A DNA stretch of 64,000 bases, taken from assembly GCA_024362935.1 (NCBI GenBank), contig JANCRA010000009.1, forward strand, positions 10,000,001 to 10,064,000, read 5' to 3'. The notes beneath the pieces are model-generated. The model saw nothing but the letters and a program-made list of their open reading frames with translations, did no database searches and had not been told where the DNA came from. Within the stretch, counting starts at the first letter, position 1. Each line of letters begins with the position of its first letter. Below are positions 39,749 through 59,183 of this stretch, piece after piece. This stretch comes from Setophaga petechia (Eukaryota > Chordata > Aves > Passeriformes > Parulidae). The translations under genes and the position numbers were made by a program.

Positions 39749-42700
39749 GTTGTGAGTGCCGCTTATGTCAGTCACTTTCACATGGAGATATATTCAAGGT
39801 CTGCATAAACCCAGCTTGAGGCATAAGCAGCATTTCTGTCTCTAAACTCTACAAAAATCATGGCCCATAGTAAAAACTAACAGCACTTTGGCAAGGCTAG
39901 CAAGCAATCAAAAGTATTACAAACTGCTTCACAAAACCCAGACCTGAAAAGCAGCTCAAAATAACGCCTGATGCTTTTAGAGCATTAAAAGCATGCATCA
40001 TTATTAAAACCAAGGTATTTCTGATCATCCGCAGCAAGGGTTCCCTAGATGTGGATATGCTTCTATTTGTTTCACGTTTACTGTTTTACAAATAGCCCTC
40101 AGGTCTTTAGTCAAATTTCTAAGATGTTTAATAGCAAACATTTACTAAAACCTGTTCACTTCTCCTATGAGAAGTAACACAGTGTGATCCTCAAACTGCA
40201 AAATGACCTCATGATTCAATAGGAAAGACAAAATTATTCCCCCACCCCCCCCATTTACTTTTAAACTTTTCATCAGACAGCAATGGATTTTTATCACAGC
40301 CATGTCTTCTGAAGATACAGATGCAGCACTTCTCAGTTCACACTTTACCTTTGAGACAGAAATCCACAGGGAGAAGTCCAGTTATTTAATGGCCAGATTG
40401 TCCCAGATTTAATTCTTGTCAAATATCTCGAGCAGGGAAAGGGATTGTGGACAGTGATCTCACTCTCACCAGATGAGGACTACTTTCAAGGTCTGTAAAC
40501 AAATTTATCTATTGTCCAAAATCAAAGAGCAATTCTCTCCATTACAATGATCAAAAGCCTCTAGGGGTGTTATAGCTGTTATCATATCTGGTATTTCTCA
40601 GCAGTGAGAGACACTGACAGTTCCCACTCACAGCCTCAGGATTGTCTTCATAGTAGTAAACAGGAGCACCTGCACCTGGTCCTTTTATTAGTGGCTATTT
40701 GTATACATTCAAAACCCTTCAAAATCTGCTTGCCAGGAACATTTAACCACTTCAGAGAGATAAAGGAGACCAAATCCATACCCTGAAAAGATGCAGTAAC
40801 AGAATCTTCTGTTTTCTTCTTCAGTACACACATTTTCTTATTGTAAACAGAACTAATTCTAATCTGGCAAAACTTTCTGTGAAAAATGATAAGCCTTCCT
40901 CACACTACAACCAAGGGTTCTGAACCTGCTGTATAAGGAAAAAAGGTTATATTTAAGTAATTATATTACATTAGAAAGTAGTTTGATTTAATGCAAAAAG
41001 GTTCTTGTAATTTTGAACACGTCCCTGGGAACTGCATCATGTGTTAATCAAGATCAAACAAGACTGGTATATAACATATATGGTTGAAGGGAGGGGAGAA
41101 GTGTCAATTGGGGAACACATTCAGAAGTGTTAACATTAGCCCCTGCAGGTTAATGCCTCAATTGCTATCACTAGCCAGTGAAGAGATAAAGGCTTCTCAG
41201 AGAGTCATTCAGAGCTAAAGATTTGTTTAGCTACACTGAATCTCTCTGGAGGACTTCAACTTGTTAACTTCAGAAGCAGCCTGCAGCGATTAGCCTCGAA
41301 AAGATCACACTTGCTTTTGTGAACACTCCCCAGTGTTTATTTACCTTCCATCAGCAGCTGAAACCCACTACAGAGAGGCACTGTTGGGTATACTGTATTG
41401 AACTCTGAACACTGTGCATTGCACATGGACTGAAGTTCACCCAGCTGGAGCTTAGCATTCCTGCTGGAATCACTGGAACAGGATCCAAAGCACTGCTAGG
41501 ATGACTGCAGGATTGAATTTTTCCAAGTGCCCCATTGAAGTGCTCTGTTTGAAGGCCACCTTTGGTTGGAGGCTGCCATACAAAGGACTGCTGTGCCCCA
41601 GCACCTTCAGAATCCACCCACTGTGCAGCCGTGCTGGCACAGTTCCTTCTCTTACTCCAACTGCTCCTCATATCACTGGAGCAGCAGTGGGAGCTGGGCT
41701 TTTGTGATCACGCTAAACACAAAGAATGAGGATTCTCAACTTTTGAGAGCTATTGTCAACTATTTTTGATTCTCACATAGTAACAACAAGAAAGGAAAAT
41801 GGCCTTTTCATCTCAAACACATAATAAAGCTGGATTTTGTGACAGGAAAAAAAACCATACTTCTGACAGAACTTACCAGGGCCGTTTTCTAACTTCTCCT
41901 GTTCTACTGTATTTCATCAGAACACTGTGCTTTCCCTGAAAAATGTCCATGATATCTTCAAATTTTATCAAAATAAAACTTCTATGAACTCATATAAACC
42001 AAAAGAACAGTTAGAGTTACTTGAAAGTTTTGGTGGGACCTTTCACAATTCATGCTTCTGCCAAATTTTTTCTCACAGACTATCTTTGTAGCATAAATCA
42101 GCCATCCTTTTATAAATGCAGAATACAGAAAAAAGGCTCTTCAAATTAACTTTAGTGAAGGCGCAACAAAGTGAATCATAAACACCAAAAAAAATCTATT
42201 CTTTAATCCCATTCAGGTTATAATCAGAACTGAAAACAACACAACTGCCAGGCAGAATTGATTTCCAAAGTCCACAGTAAAGTATGGACAGACAGCCCAG
42301 TACAAATCTGGGAGCACAGCATTCCTACAATCTCCTAACAACTCCCAAGCCCTAGAAACCTAAAGTTTCCTATACAACTGTGTCAAAAATGACTTAACAA
42401 AATGAACTTGCAAGGTCGAGTCAACTTGCTAAGACTGGCAAATATGTTTTAGCACTGAAATGGTCTCTCTACCAAACAGAAAAGCCATGGTCACATTTTA
42501 GAGGCCATATTGAGACAAAGGTGTAATGAACAGAGTACTAAAAATACCAGTTATTTTTCCAAATGAAGAAATTCTTAGCATGTTACATAAACTACCTGCA
42601 ATGCAGTATGTCAAACACTTTATGCTCTGTTATAACCTAAGTAACAATGTGCGAAATGTTAGCCACCACATGAAATAATTTTTACATAAGCCTCAATTAT

Positions 42701-43069
42701 GTAAACATCAGAGCATCCTAGTTTCAAAATGCAGTTAACCATGATTCCCTTTCAAAAACACTCCACTTTTAGACAGGAAAAAAAAAGGATTCCTGTTTGT
42801 TAAATTCCAATATGAGGTGCTTTCTCAAGCATTCAGTCAAGAGATTTGCAGCTAGAAATTACAAGCAATTAATTTTGCTCATACTAATTATATTGTGGCA
42901 TTAAACTAACAAAAAAGAAGGCACTCTGCCCTTTGGGGCAGCGTTCTGTAGAATTCTGCATAATAACTATCTTTTGGCTCAAAATGAATCCCAAAGCATG
43001 CTGAATAATGAACGGGAACAGTTTTTAATTATTATCAAACTCTAAGAATAGGAGAGGAACAACGTGTGC
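39749..43069. other. Non-coding downstream flank of UFM1
   Basis: AT-rich with a somewhat GC-richer patch at 41.35-41.70 kb whose overlapping frames on both strands have no known match. No repeat is recognised. Part of it could belong to a longer UFM1 3' UTR if distal polyadenylation is used. Confidence 0.6.
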
Positions 43070-44357
43070 ATTTTTTCATTTAATTGTTTATTAAAGTAAA
43101 GAAAAATACAGAATTTTACAGTTTATCCTAAAGTTGGAAGCTGTTTATAGGTAAATATTGATTTCTGCAGAGTTTTTCTTTATTTCTTCAGCTTACACCC
43201 ACTCAGAAGGGCATTCTGCACTTCTGCATTATCTGACACATTATCTGAACATCTTTCTAAAGCACAATGATTGCACAGGATAGTTGTATTTGTGAGAATA
43301 CTCATTTAATCAAGCACTGTAATACCCATTGTTCTTTCTGTTCAACTCAGTAGAACAGAAAAAAATGCAATATGGTAAGATTTTGCCAAATACATTAAAT
43401 CACAGCATAGACAACCAGTTCAGGAAAAGCAGCAATTTCTCTACTTAAAATACACAACTGATAGTGTACACATGGCAATTTCTAATCTGAACAAAAATAT
43501 TGCAGTGAATTCTATGCTGCTTTCTATGTAACAGGCAGCAACAAAACCAAGACTTCTGGAAAGAACCAGCATTAGTTTACTGAAAAAGGAATGACATATT
43601 TGACCGGGCTACACATTCCCAAATTACGCTTCCATCCTTCCCAGCTGATGGCACTTCATGTGAGGAGACTAGGTCTCACAAATTCTCTGAAAGTGAGTTT
43701 AATTTAACTTCACAGAATGTCAAAATGAAGTCTTAAAACACAGAAATCCCTGTATTCTCCTTTATCTCAAATACTTGCAGCAATTAAATCTTAGAATTAC
43801 TTTGGAACATTTAGCAGCTGTTTACTTATTTGAGTAATAAAGTCCTGAAATTTCCCCTCTACTTGAGATCAATAGTTGAGCCAAGTGAAAGCTGCTCCCT
43901 TAAATATGGGAATAACTTTAGGAAAAAAACACAGGAAAAATCCCAACTTTTAGCACACAGTAGGAATAATTTCTTTGTAGCAACGTCATAACACAGTTTT
44001 CCCTTTCATGAAGTAGGCTTAACAATATCCAGTATTTTAAGTATCATTATAGTATTGACGGTGGCTGTGTTTACTTTAGTGGTGTCAGTAACACTTGTAA
44101 AGAAGTCTGTCTTTCTTACAGCAACATAACATGCAATCAGCCTGTTCTACTAGTCAGGGAAGAATCAGTGCATGAGTTATTGTGTTTTAAGAGGAAAATG
44201 AACCTTTATATCTGTTTCCAAAGAAAAAATCAAATCCTGGGAAGTCATTTCTGCTTGCTCTAAAAAAGTCCAATTCATCAGTTACATTTTGGAGTTCCAA
44301 AATAAATAGACCTCTGCTGCACATCAATGTCACCTATTCTCCAGCTTTCAGGAAATG
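43070..44357 (-). other. UFM1: Probable UFM1 3' UTR
   Basis: About 1.3 kb follows the stop codon without any repeat or other gene. Its far end is inferred from AATAAA hexamers on the minus strand. A long 3' UTR is usual for vertebrate UFM1. The exact end cannot be read without transcript data. Confidence 0.5.
43087..43092 (-). terminator. UFM1: Candidate poly(A) signal AATAAA for UFM1
   Basis: A canonical AATAAA on the minus strand lies 1266 nt past the UFM1 stop codon, with a T/G-containing stretch about 20-35 nt beyond it. A second AATAAA at 43184-43179 is an alternative. Either could be used; AATAAA is common by chance in AT-rich DNA. Confidence 0.4.
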
Positions 44358-51646
<7,289 letters not shown>

Positions 51647-51648
<2 letters not shown>

Positions 51649-51760
51649 GGTGCTGCTGGGGCCGCCGCCGCTCCCACCGACACGTCAGCGCCGCCCGCAG
51701 CACGGGGACCTTCCCGGCGCTGAGCTGTCCAAGGCGCGCCTGATCACAAAGGGAAGACAA
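51647..51760 (-). CDS. UFM1: UFM1 exon 1 (5' UTR plus first two bases of the start codon)
   Basis: Only A51648 and T51647 are coding. The donor GTGAGT follows immediately at 51646. The context before the start is CACC, with A at -3, a good Kozak match. The 5' limit is a guess: no transcription start can be read, the promoter is a GC-rich CpG island, and I saw no TATA box. The exon 1 identity depends on the join to exon 2 at 51541, which gives ATG TCC AAG GTC (M S K V), the expected UFM1 N-terminus. Confidence 0.85.
51681..51687 (-). promoter_or_regulatory. TGACGTG, unfolded-protein-response element core
   Basis: Minus-strand TGACGTG lies 33 bp upstream of the UFM1 start codon. TGACGTG is the core recognised by XBP1 and ATF6, and also resembles a CRE half-site bound by other bZIP factors. 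UFMylation is linked to ER stress, so the site is plausible, but a 7-bp motif in GC-rich DNA can occur by chance. It may lie in the 5' UTR or the core promoter depending on the true start site. Confidence 0.45.
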
Positions 51761-52066
51761 CATGCCCCGCCGACCCGCTATGAGGCGGGGGGCGATCGTG
51801 TTCTCCCTCAGAGCCTCACTGCAGCTTGAAAAGAGAGAGTCTGAGCGGTGGTCAAGGCGCAGCGGAGAACGGCAGGGAGGATTTCTAATGAGGCAGTCGC
51901 GCTGGGTGTTCCGCGGCCGAGGTAGAAGCCCGGCACCGGGACGCGGCGCTTCCGCGGAGGCTGCAGGGAGACGCAGGCGGGACAAGGAGGAAGCCGGGCC
52001 GGGATCGGGGGGGTCGGTGGGCTGCGGTCACACCGGGAGTGTGTAGGAATGGGGGGTTTGGTAACC

Positions 52067-52570
52067 GGAGGCCACGTCTGGTGTGCTGTGTCCAGTTGTG
52101 GGCTCCTCAGTGCAAGAGGCTCCTCTCCCCCAGAGCGGGTCCAGCGCAAGAGCGCAAAGATGGTGAGGGGTCTGGAGCGTCTTACGAGAGGGAGAGAGGA
52201 GAGCTGGGCCTGTTCAGTCTGGAGAAATGACTGAGGGATCGCATTAATGCATATAAACACCCCAAAGACGAGTGTCAAGAGAATGGTGAGAGAGAACTTC
52301 TCAGTGGTGCCCAGCGACGGGGTGAGGAGCGATGGCCATGAACTGAAACACAAGGAGTTCCATCTCGACATGAGGAACAGCTGTTTTACATTAAGGGTGA
52401 CAGAGCCCTGGAACAGGCTGCCCAGGGACACCGTGGAGTCTCCCATTTTGGAGATAGTTAAAACCCACCGGGACACATTCCTGTGTAATTGTTCTAGGGG
52501 ACCCTGCCTTGCCAGAGTTTTGGAGATGATCTCCACAGGTCCTTTCCAAACCCTAATAATTTTGTGGTCA
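52067..52570 (+). mobile_element. CR1 LINE 3' region just upstream of UFM1
   Basis: About 500 bp match the CR1 3' UTR in order: TGTGTCCAGTTGTGGGCTCC, TCAGTGGTGCCCAGCGACGG, GAACTGAAACACAAGGAGTT, CCTGGAACAGGCTGCCCAGG, and the terminal TCCTTTCCAAACCCTAA. The copy starts about 420 bp upstream of the UFM1 start codon, head-to-head with the gene. It is 5'-truncated. Internal deletions relative to consensus are present around the GAGAAATGA segment. Confidence 0.93.
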
Positions 52571-54053
52571 TGTTTTGCTCTCAAACCAAAATGGTTTGCA
52601 GATGCTTGTTAAAGTTACGCAGGCAAAAGTGGATGCAAACCCTGAGTCCTATCCCCTTAATATTTAAAACTGTTCATATCTTTCTTGTGATGAGGGAACT
52701 AGAACAGGAGTTTTGTTTGGATAGTGGTGATTACTTTTATGGCAGAAAAACAACAGGTTCCAGTTTTGTTTGTGTGTGACTTTTGACAAATCAATTTCTC
52801 TTCAGTTAGGTGCCATGGAACTGCAAAGTAGTTTTTGTCTTTAATAGTCATGTATGTGCTAATGCAGGTGATGACAGAGTTTTCAACTCTGATATGTCAA
52901 TATTTTCCTTACAGAAAATATTTGTCAGATTTCCCCAGTTTATGCTGTCTGCAGGAAGGGCAGCATTCACTGCAGGTGAAGTGCTTGGTGTCACACGCTG
53001 CTTGCCAAACTGCTCATGGCAAAGCATTTATTGTATTCATCTTCACTGGGGTCTCATTAGGATTAAGGTAAATGCTGTACAAAAGGTAGGTGATACATTA
53101 GAGTCATTAGTTTTTCCCTAGGGACTGGCTTCTTGCCCAGGTATGAAATCCAGCTTTTCACTCTTGTGCTGTTCTTATATGACCATGGTCCAAACTGAAA
53201 AAATTAAATAAAAAACCCAAGAATTTTCCTATCAGCTTGTCCAATGGCATTCTTTTTCCCAGTATCTCCTGCATTTTTGTTACTGTGTCTTTTTTCATAG
53301 CTGTATTGAATTTGGGGGTTGTACACATCTTGTTATCCATTAATGATCTCATGGCTTTTTCATCCCTCTGCTTTTAAGAGATCACACCTGAAATTTGAGC
53401 TAATTAATAGTCATCTCTTAGTATTTAACCTTGCATTTAGTATATTTAGCTAAATGTCATCCTATATTTATCATTGCCCTTTTCAAAATCAGGTGGTTTT
53501 TTATGCATTTTATGGCTTTGGCTTATGCAGCTCTCCTATCTGCAGCTTTCATCAATGCATTGCTGTATCCTGTTTTCCAAGGCGTTGAATGCAGATGTGA
53601 AATAAAAGACTGATCTTTTCAGCACTTCGTTTCTGGCCTCTCACTACAAGTACTTCCCCTCTCAGGAAATAAGCAGATCCAAATCTTCCTGTTGTTGGAA
53701 CTGGACTGTGGACTGTGTTTAGTACCCAGATTTACTTGGCTAAATCAAATTTGAGCATACGTGTGCTAGTGCTGAGAACAGTCTAAATCCAGGCCTGGCT
53801 AGTCCTGCATTCTGGCCTTATGGTGTTGTTCTCTGTCAAGCAAAGGAACCAACACTAGTGACCAGGTAAAGGATCTGCTCAGGAAACTGATTTGGCAAAA
53901 TCTCCAAAAATTTGGGTGATTTAATGTGGTTATCTTCAGAAACCACTAACAAAGAAGGACATGAGGAAGCACAGCTAGTTGGCAGTGGTACTGTACTGCA
54001 CCTTAGGTCAGCTTGAGGTGCTGTGGTGCTGTATTCTGAGCAGGCATCAAGGG
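52571..54053. other. Non-coding upstream flank of UFM1
   Basis: About 1.5 kb of AT-rich DNA between the promoter-proximal CR1 and the LTR-like repeat. Frames up to 103 codons have no recognisable domain. Confidence 0.65.
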
Positions 54054-54722
54054 TTTCATGGTAATGCCAGGGGGTGGTGGGTTGACCCTGGCTGGATGCC
54101 AACAACCCATGGAAGCTGCTCTGTTACTCCCCTCCTGAGCGGGGCAGGGGAGTGAAAACATGAAGAAAGGTTCATTGGTTGAGGTAAGGACAGGGAGAGT
54201 TCAGTCACCGATTACTGCCATGGGCAAAACAGGCTCGGGGAAGTTATTTATCAAACTAGAGTATGGTAATGAGAAGAAAAATGAAATCTTTAAAATATCC
54301 TCCCCCACCCCCTACCTTCTGGACTGAACTTTGCCTCAGAGCTCTCTACCTCTTCCCCCCTTTAAGGTCCCTTTCACAAATTACTCCAGTGTTGGTCCTT
54401 CCCAGGGATCGCAAGTCCTGCCAGCAAACCAACTGTGGCACCTGGAGCACCTCTTCCCACTCCTCCACTGACCTTGGTGCTTGCAGAGTGGTTTCTTTCA
54501 CATATTCTCACTCCTTTCTCTGCTGTTCTGTGGTTTTGGGGTTTTTTCCCCCGTCTGTTCTAGAAATGCTGATGGGCTTAGCTTTGGCCAGCATCAGGTT
54601 CATCTTGGAGCCATCTGGCATTGGCTCTGTCAGACATGGGGAGCTTTGGCAGAGTCTCACAGACATCCCTGTAGCCCCTGCCACTGCCAAAACCTTGCCA
54701 GGCAAACCCAGCACACAGGGTC
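54054..54722 (-). mobile_element. LTR-like avian interspersed repeat (probable solo LTR)
   Basis: Several blocks match a repeat I know from many bird genomes: GGTTGACCCTGGCTGGATGC near 54081, AGGACAGGGAGAGTTCAGTC near 54187, CCATCTGGCATTGGCTCTGT near 54611, and CCAAAACCTTGCCAGGCAAA near 54688. Read on the minus strand it begins TGTGTGCTGGG, consistent with a TG-starting LTR. The middle is shorter than the copies I recall. The family name and retroviral class are not certain, and no internal gag, pol or env sequence is next to it, so a solo LTR is most likely. Open frames on both strands here (up to 158 codons) are repeat-derived. Confidence 0.65.
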
Positions 54723-57714
54723 AGGATCTTCTGATGTAGAGTCAGTCATCCAAGTGATTTCATGAAAGGAAGACCTTTTCAGTGCTGCAAATTCAGAATT
54801 TCCCTATGCTGTCTCAACCTGTTCAAAAAGCTGGCAGGGTTGATTTTTTTCCTTTATGAGAACTTACAGTGAATAGAAGAAGGAGAATGTGCATGATTTT
54901 TCTCTTTTAATTGGGAGAGTAAATGGGACTTGTCCTGTCTGCAAACAAGCCAGGGATGGTTTAGAGGATTGCATTTCACAAATGGGTTTATATGCAACAA
55001 CATTCTCTTCAACACCAGAAAAACTGCTTTATTTAAAAGAAAAAGTCTGCCCTCCTTTCCCTGTGAATGAAGCCAGAGAAAAAAATTTAATTCCTCATAA
55101 AATTTCTTTTTTCTACAGCTCTTAATTACCCAGAATCAAATATGTTGTGTTACAGCAATGAGACCTAACTTTGACTTTCCTAGCTGTGTAAATGACAAAA
55201 GGAATGACAATTTCAGCAATTAATAAAACAGTCGGGATCTGGCAATGTGTAAACACAGTTGTTCAACTGAAAGCTTTTAGGTTAAGAAAATAAAAAAAAA
55301 AAAATTGCAAACCAAAAAATAACAATATAGCCCCCTGGATGCTGTGGATGTTAGTAAGATGAGCTAGAATACCTCTGACAACTCTTTGGACAAGACCTAG
55401 TTATTAATAACATTGCAAGAGAAAATAACTGCAGTAAATAGAAGCTGTTCATCCCACGTGCCTATATTCCACCTGGCTGGGCCTAGTGTAATTGAGTTGA
55501 GAAAAAAAAGCAGATCAATAGCCACAGCACAGAGTAGAAAGTACTGGAGAACTGTGTTTATTGTTATTTAGCCTGCTTTTATTCTTTCCAGTTTGTTTCC
55601 TCTCCTCCCTTGCTGTAATCTGTTAGCTACAATGTATTGCTGAGCATTCAAGTAGAGCTTCCCCATGTTACAGAACTGGGAATTAAAATTTCGTGCTCCT
55701 TCAACAACAAGTCACATGACCAGTTTGGCGTCTGGCCATAAAATTAAGCATTAAATGTTTGTACTTTTGAAAGATTTCTCCTTTGTTTTGGAAGCACACA
55801 CTGTGACTTAAATCTTTTAACTTTCATTGCATTTCTACATCCATGAGTGCATGTGCCATTTGAAGAATGCCAGTTTTTGTGCCCATGTGGAGGAAGAGCT
55901 TATTACATAAGCATCTATACTAAGTATTCTATGGAAATATCAAATACGGAATTTTAAGAAATGCAGTAAAATATCTCCACCTGCGAAATTTGCTTTTAGC
56001 TTGTCAGTTTTGGACTGAATAATGAATGTTTGACTTCTAGAAGTCTTTAGTGAAAAAGTACCAAGTTTAGCCTTTTAGCAGGTATTGGTTTCTCTGAGTC
56101 TGGATTGAAGGCACTTGAGATGTTAGTTCATGTTCAGACTCAGGTGTTTATTATTTCTTATCAGTAAAACAATCTCAAAACCATGAGTTTGGCAGCTTTT
56201 CATTAGCAAGGCATGAAATGGCCAACTATCTCTTGTTACAAGGTCTTTTAAGACTAAATTATCCAATTAAGAAAGGACACCTAGATTATTTTCCGTTTCA
56301 ACCCAATAACTGATCCCTGGAAGCCTGCAATGCAGACTTTTATGTCCAATTACAAAACATCACCCAAACCCATGAAGAAGAAGGAAGAAGAAGGTAAAGA
56401 AGAAAAACCTGCCTCCACCCTAAAACCTCCATCTTGCTTCATATTTATTTCTATATTCTAAAATCTCAATCTCTAAGTTTTTCACCCTGTGATATTACAC
56501 ATTTCTAACAAACTACACACCCGTAATCCCAGTACTATCAATCAATTTTGGAAGCTTTCTTCACAGCCTCAGGTCAAATGCAATATTCTCTTGTGGATCT
56601 GTACCTTTAGTGCAGAAAGTTTAAAATTCTCAGCATCCTGGGTTCCAACAAGCAGGTACCATAAGATCATTGAGGCAAGTGTTAACATGTTTGGTCTTGA
56701 TGGTCTTAAAGGTCTTGGGAATAAGGTTTCCTCTTGATATCATTTTCTATAGTTGGGGTACTGGAGTCTTCCTTTGGCTGGTACATCCCTTTAGCTCTCC
56801 TTTGGCTCAGCATGATGGCGTCTCTTGGCCTGATTTTCCAAGCTCATTAGTGTGAGCCTCTGTGACCCATCCCAGTGCACAGAGGTACCTACTTGGCTGC
56901 AGAATCCCCCTGTGTCAGCAGAAGTCATCTGCCTTTCTCAAGCAGTCTGGTAGGATCCTTCTGTAGGAAGTGCAGCCCTCCAGAAAGGAAGCAGTAGCAC
57001 TGCATCATCTCTTAAGTTGTTTGTGTTGCTGTTTTTTACTCTTCAATGGTTACAGATTCTATGTTTTTTCTTCTTTCTTTTCTTTTTTTTTTTTTTTTAA
57101 ACAGAATTAGTGGTGTAACATACCACATACATTTAGCCTATTAGCCTGTTGTTACACACCAGTAAGAAAACTTTAACCTTCTTTAAACAGGGAATTTCTA
57201 CTTTCATGAGCCTGCAGTCCATATGAGACTTTTGTTCCTTGTTGTGTGATGGCATTTCTCTGTAAAACATAGGCATACATAGGGATTTTAAAAAAACATT
57301 GTTAAGCCAAAGACAGAGGAAGATTATTATACTTTAGAAATGCCATGCAAAGTTAATCATCAGACAGTTTGACACATCTTCATATTCTTCCTTTAACAAA
57401 ACAATAATTAAAACCTATTACAGTTCTCTTGTATCACAAACATTTTACTGAAATAATTCATCAAAATAAGATGTTCACATACAAATGTCATATTAGTCAT
57501 ACTGAAATCATAATGCTAGGTATCTAGACTCCAGAAATTTTATTTTATGTTTGTATGTGGTTAAATAGTATAGATAACCACATATAAAAACAAAGATTAA
57601 TCCTCTAAAGAACCAGCACTTGATTTTTTTTCCCCAAATGCTTTGAAAAAGTGAAAGAATCTTTATAGTAATCAAAATAATAATTCAAGAATCAAGCAAT
57701 ATGACAATAGGAAA
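54723..57714. other. Non-coding, no gene seen
   Basis: AT-rich intergenic DNA. Frames are 82 codons or shorter. A T-rich tract is present at 57.08 kb; no repeat family is recognised. Confidence 0.65.
57076..57098. repeat. T-rich tract
   Basis: A pyrimidine run ending in an A-rich CAG resembles a splice acceptor, but no coding exon follows. Regarded as low-complexity sequence. Confidence 0.7.
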
Positions 57715-57957
57715 TAGCCCCAGATTGTGCCAGGGGAGGTTTAGATCAGACATTTGGAAAACTTTCCTCACCAAAAGGGTTGTCAAACACTGGAACAGGC
57801 TGCTCAGGGAAGTACTTCACTCACCATGCCTAGAGGTATTTAAAAGACGTGTAGATAAGGCAATGAGGGACATGGTTTAGTGGTGGACTTATGGTTGCGC
57901 TTGATGATCTTAAAAGTCTTTTCCAAGCTAAACAATTCCATGATTCTATTATAATAA
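57715..57957 (+). mobile_element. CR1 LINE 3' end with terminal repeat
   Basis: The copy contains GTCAAACACTGGAACAGGCT, GAGGTATTTAAAAGACGTGT and GATGATCTTAAAAGTCTTTT. It ends in ATTCCATGATTCTATTA, which is the characteristic CR1 3' terminus with octamer-like repeats. It is 5'-truncated and about 240 bp long. Divergence is moderate. Confidence 0.92.
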
Positions 57958-59020
57958 GCATTTATCAGGGTGAATGTGTCAGGAGAAACCGAAATTGTGT
58001 ACTCTTTCTTGTATCTCACATTTTTTGTCATGGAATTTGATTAATATGTTACATACATATAGTATGTCCTATTTTCAAGAATTTGTATGAAATAATTTTC
58101 CTTCTGAATAATTTTCCAGGTGAGTAGATTTTTGGGTATGCCAGTCATCTTAAAAATATTTTGATTTATCTCTCTTTTGGTCATGATGCCAATTATGGAT
58201 GCTTTTAGTGATGGCAAAGCTTTTGTGATACTTTGCTTTTATATGCAGGAAATGGTTTTAAAATGTTTTCCATAAGAGTCATATCCGTATTTTAATTTGG
58301 CACTAAGAAATGAAATTCCATCTTTTCTTTTGAGCCTGTTTAATACCCTGTAATTATTCAAGTCTAAGGGGAGGTCACCCATTCTTCTGGTGAGGAAAGA
58401 AAGACATTTTAATAGAAGGTATGGATATAAAGACAACATATCCAGATCTAGATATTAACCCTTTCACTGCAATTGTTAACTTTATAAAAATTATTTTTGT
58501 TTGATTATGCAATGAGGACAGTTATGATATAATATTTTATTACTCTGCTTTGGAGAATTGTGAGGAGATTGTATTTTGTCAGCAGTCTCAGAAAGTACAT
58601 ATACCTTTATCACCTGTGTGCTGCAAGCAGTAAATTCTGTGATCTGAGCATACTGGTCTGAAATGACCCAGTATTTATTTCATATAGTTATGCAGATTCT
58701 TTTCTCTAGTAAACTGCTCTGTGTGTTGATTTTCTTGTGCCCATCATCAGGCTGTGCAGTGCTGTCATTTAGTTTTACTTCTGTTAAAGTAAATGTTGCA
58801 GTGTGTTGGCTTGCTGCTGGAGATAAAATCACCTTACTTTCAATATGATGCAGAGAATTGGACAGTGCACACAAACATACTGCAGACTCCAACAGTAAAA
58901 CGTAAGTGTGTGCTGAAGCATAAATTCAGGTTAAGAATATTTTTATTGTAGTATCCCCTTTTTTTCTGTAGAGAATGAATACCAGTCCAACCAAGGCATT
59001 TTTCCAATACTACCAGGTGG

Positions 59021-59183
59021 TTTTCTTATTGTGCTGTTTCATTCCTTAAGCAGGTTGGGCTTTACATGCAGATTTAAATTGTTACTAGTACTTAAACTGT
59101 TACTAGCAATTTTCTTCTTGTGCTGTTTCATTTCTTAAGCAGGTTGGGCTTTATATGCAGATTTAAATTGTTACTAGCACAGT
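59021..59183. repeat. 89-bp tandem duplication
   Basis: Copy one is 59021-59109 and copy two is 59110 to about 59183. Shared landmarks are GTGCTGTTTCATT, TTAAGCAGGTTGGGCTTTA and TGCAGATTTAAATTGTTACT. I see only a few substitutions between copies over about 70 bp. The last part of copy one (ACTTAAACTGTTACTAGCAA) echoes the end of the unit again, a partial third repeat. Confidence 0.93.

Noticed and set aside
41341..41710. GC-richer patch with overlapping frames on both strands
   Set aside because: Considered as a retrocopy or SINE, but no matching gene, tRNA-like head or tail could be identified.
42920..42945. CTGCCCTTTGGGGCAG hairpin beyond the UFM1 poly(A) signal
   Set aside because: A short stem of this kind is expected by chance, and hairpin terminators do not apply to polymerase II genes.
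51808..52584. 258-codon minus-strand open frame, the longest in the window
   Set aside because: It runs antisense through the promoter-proximal CR1 copy and across the CpG island. High GC lowers stop frequency. No domain is recognisable, and it is explained by the repeat plus composition.
53836..54105. 89-codon minus-strand frame upstream of UFM1
   Set aside because: No known domain and it runs into the LTR-like repeat.
54263..54739. 158-codon plus-strand open frame and a minus frame at 54508-54714
   Set aside because: Both fall in the LTR-like repeat. The minus frame resembles spurious proteins often predicted from this repeat in bird genomes.
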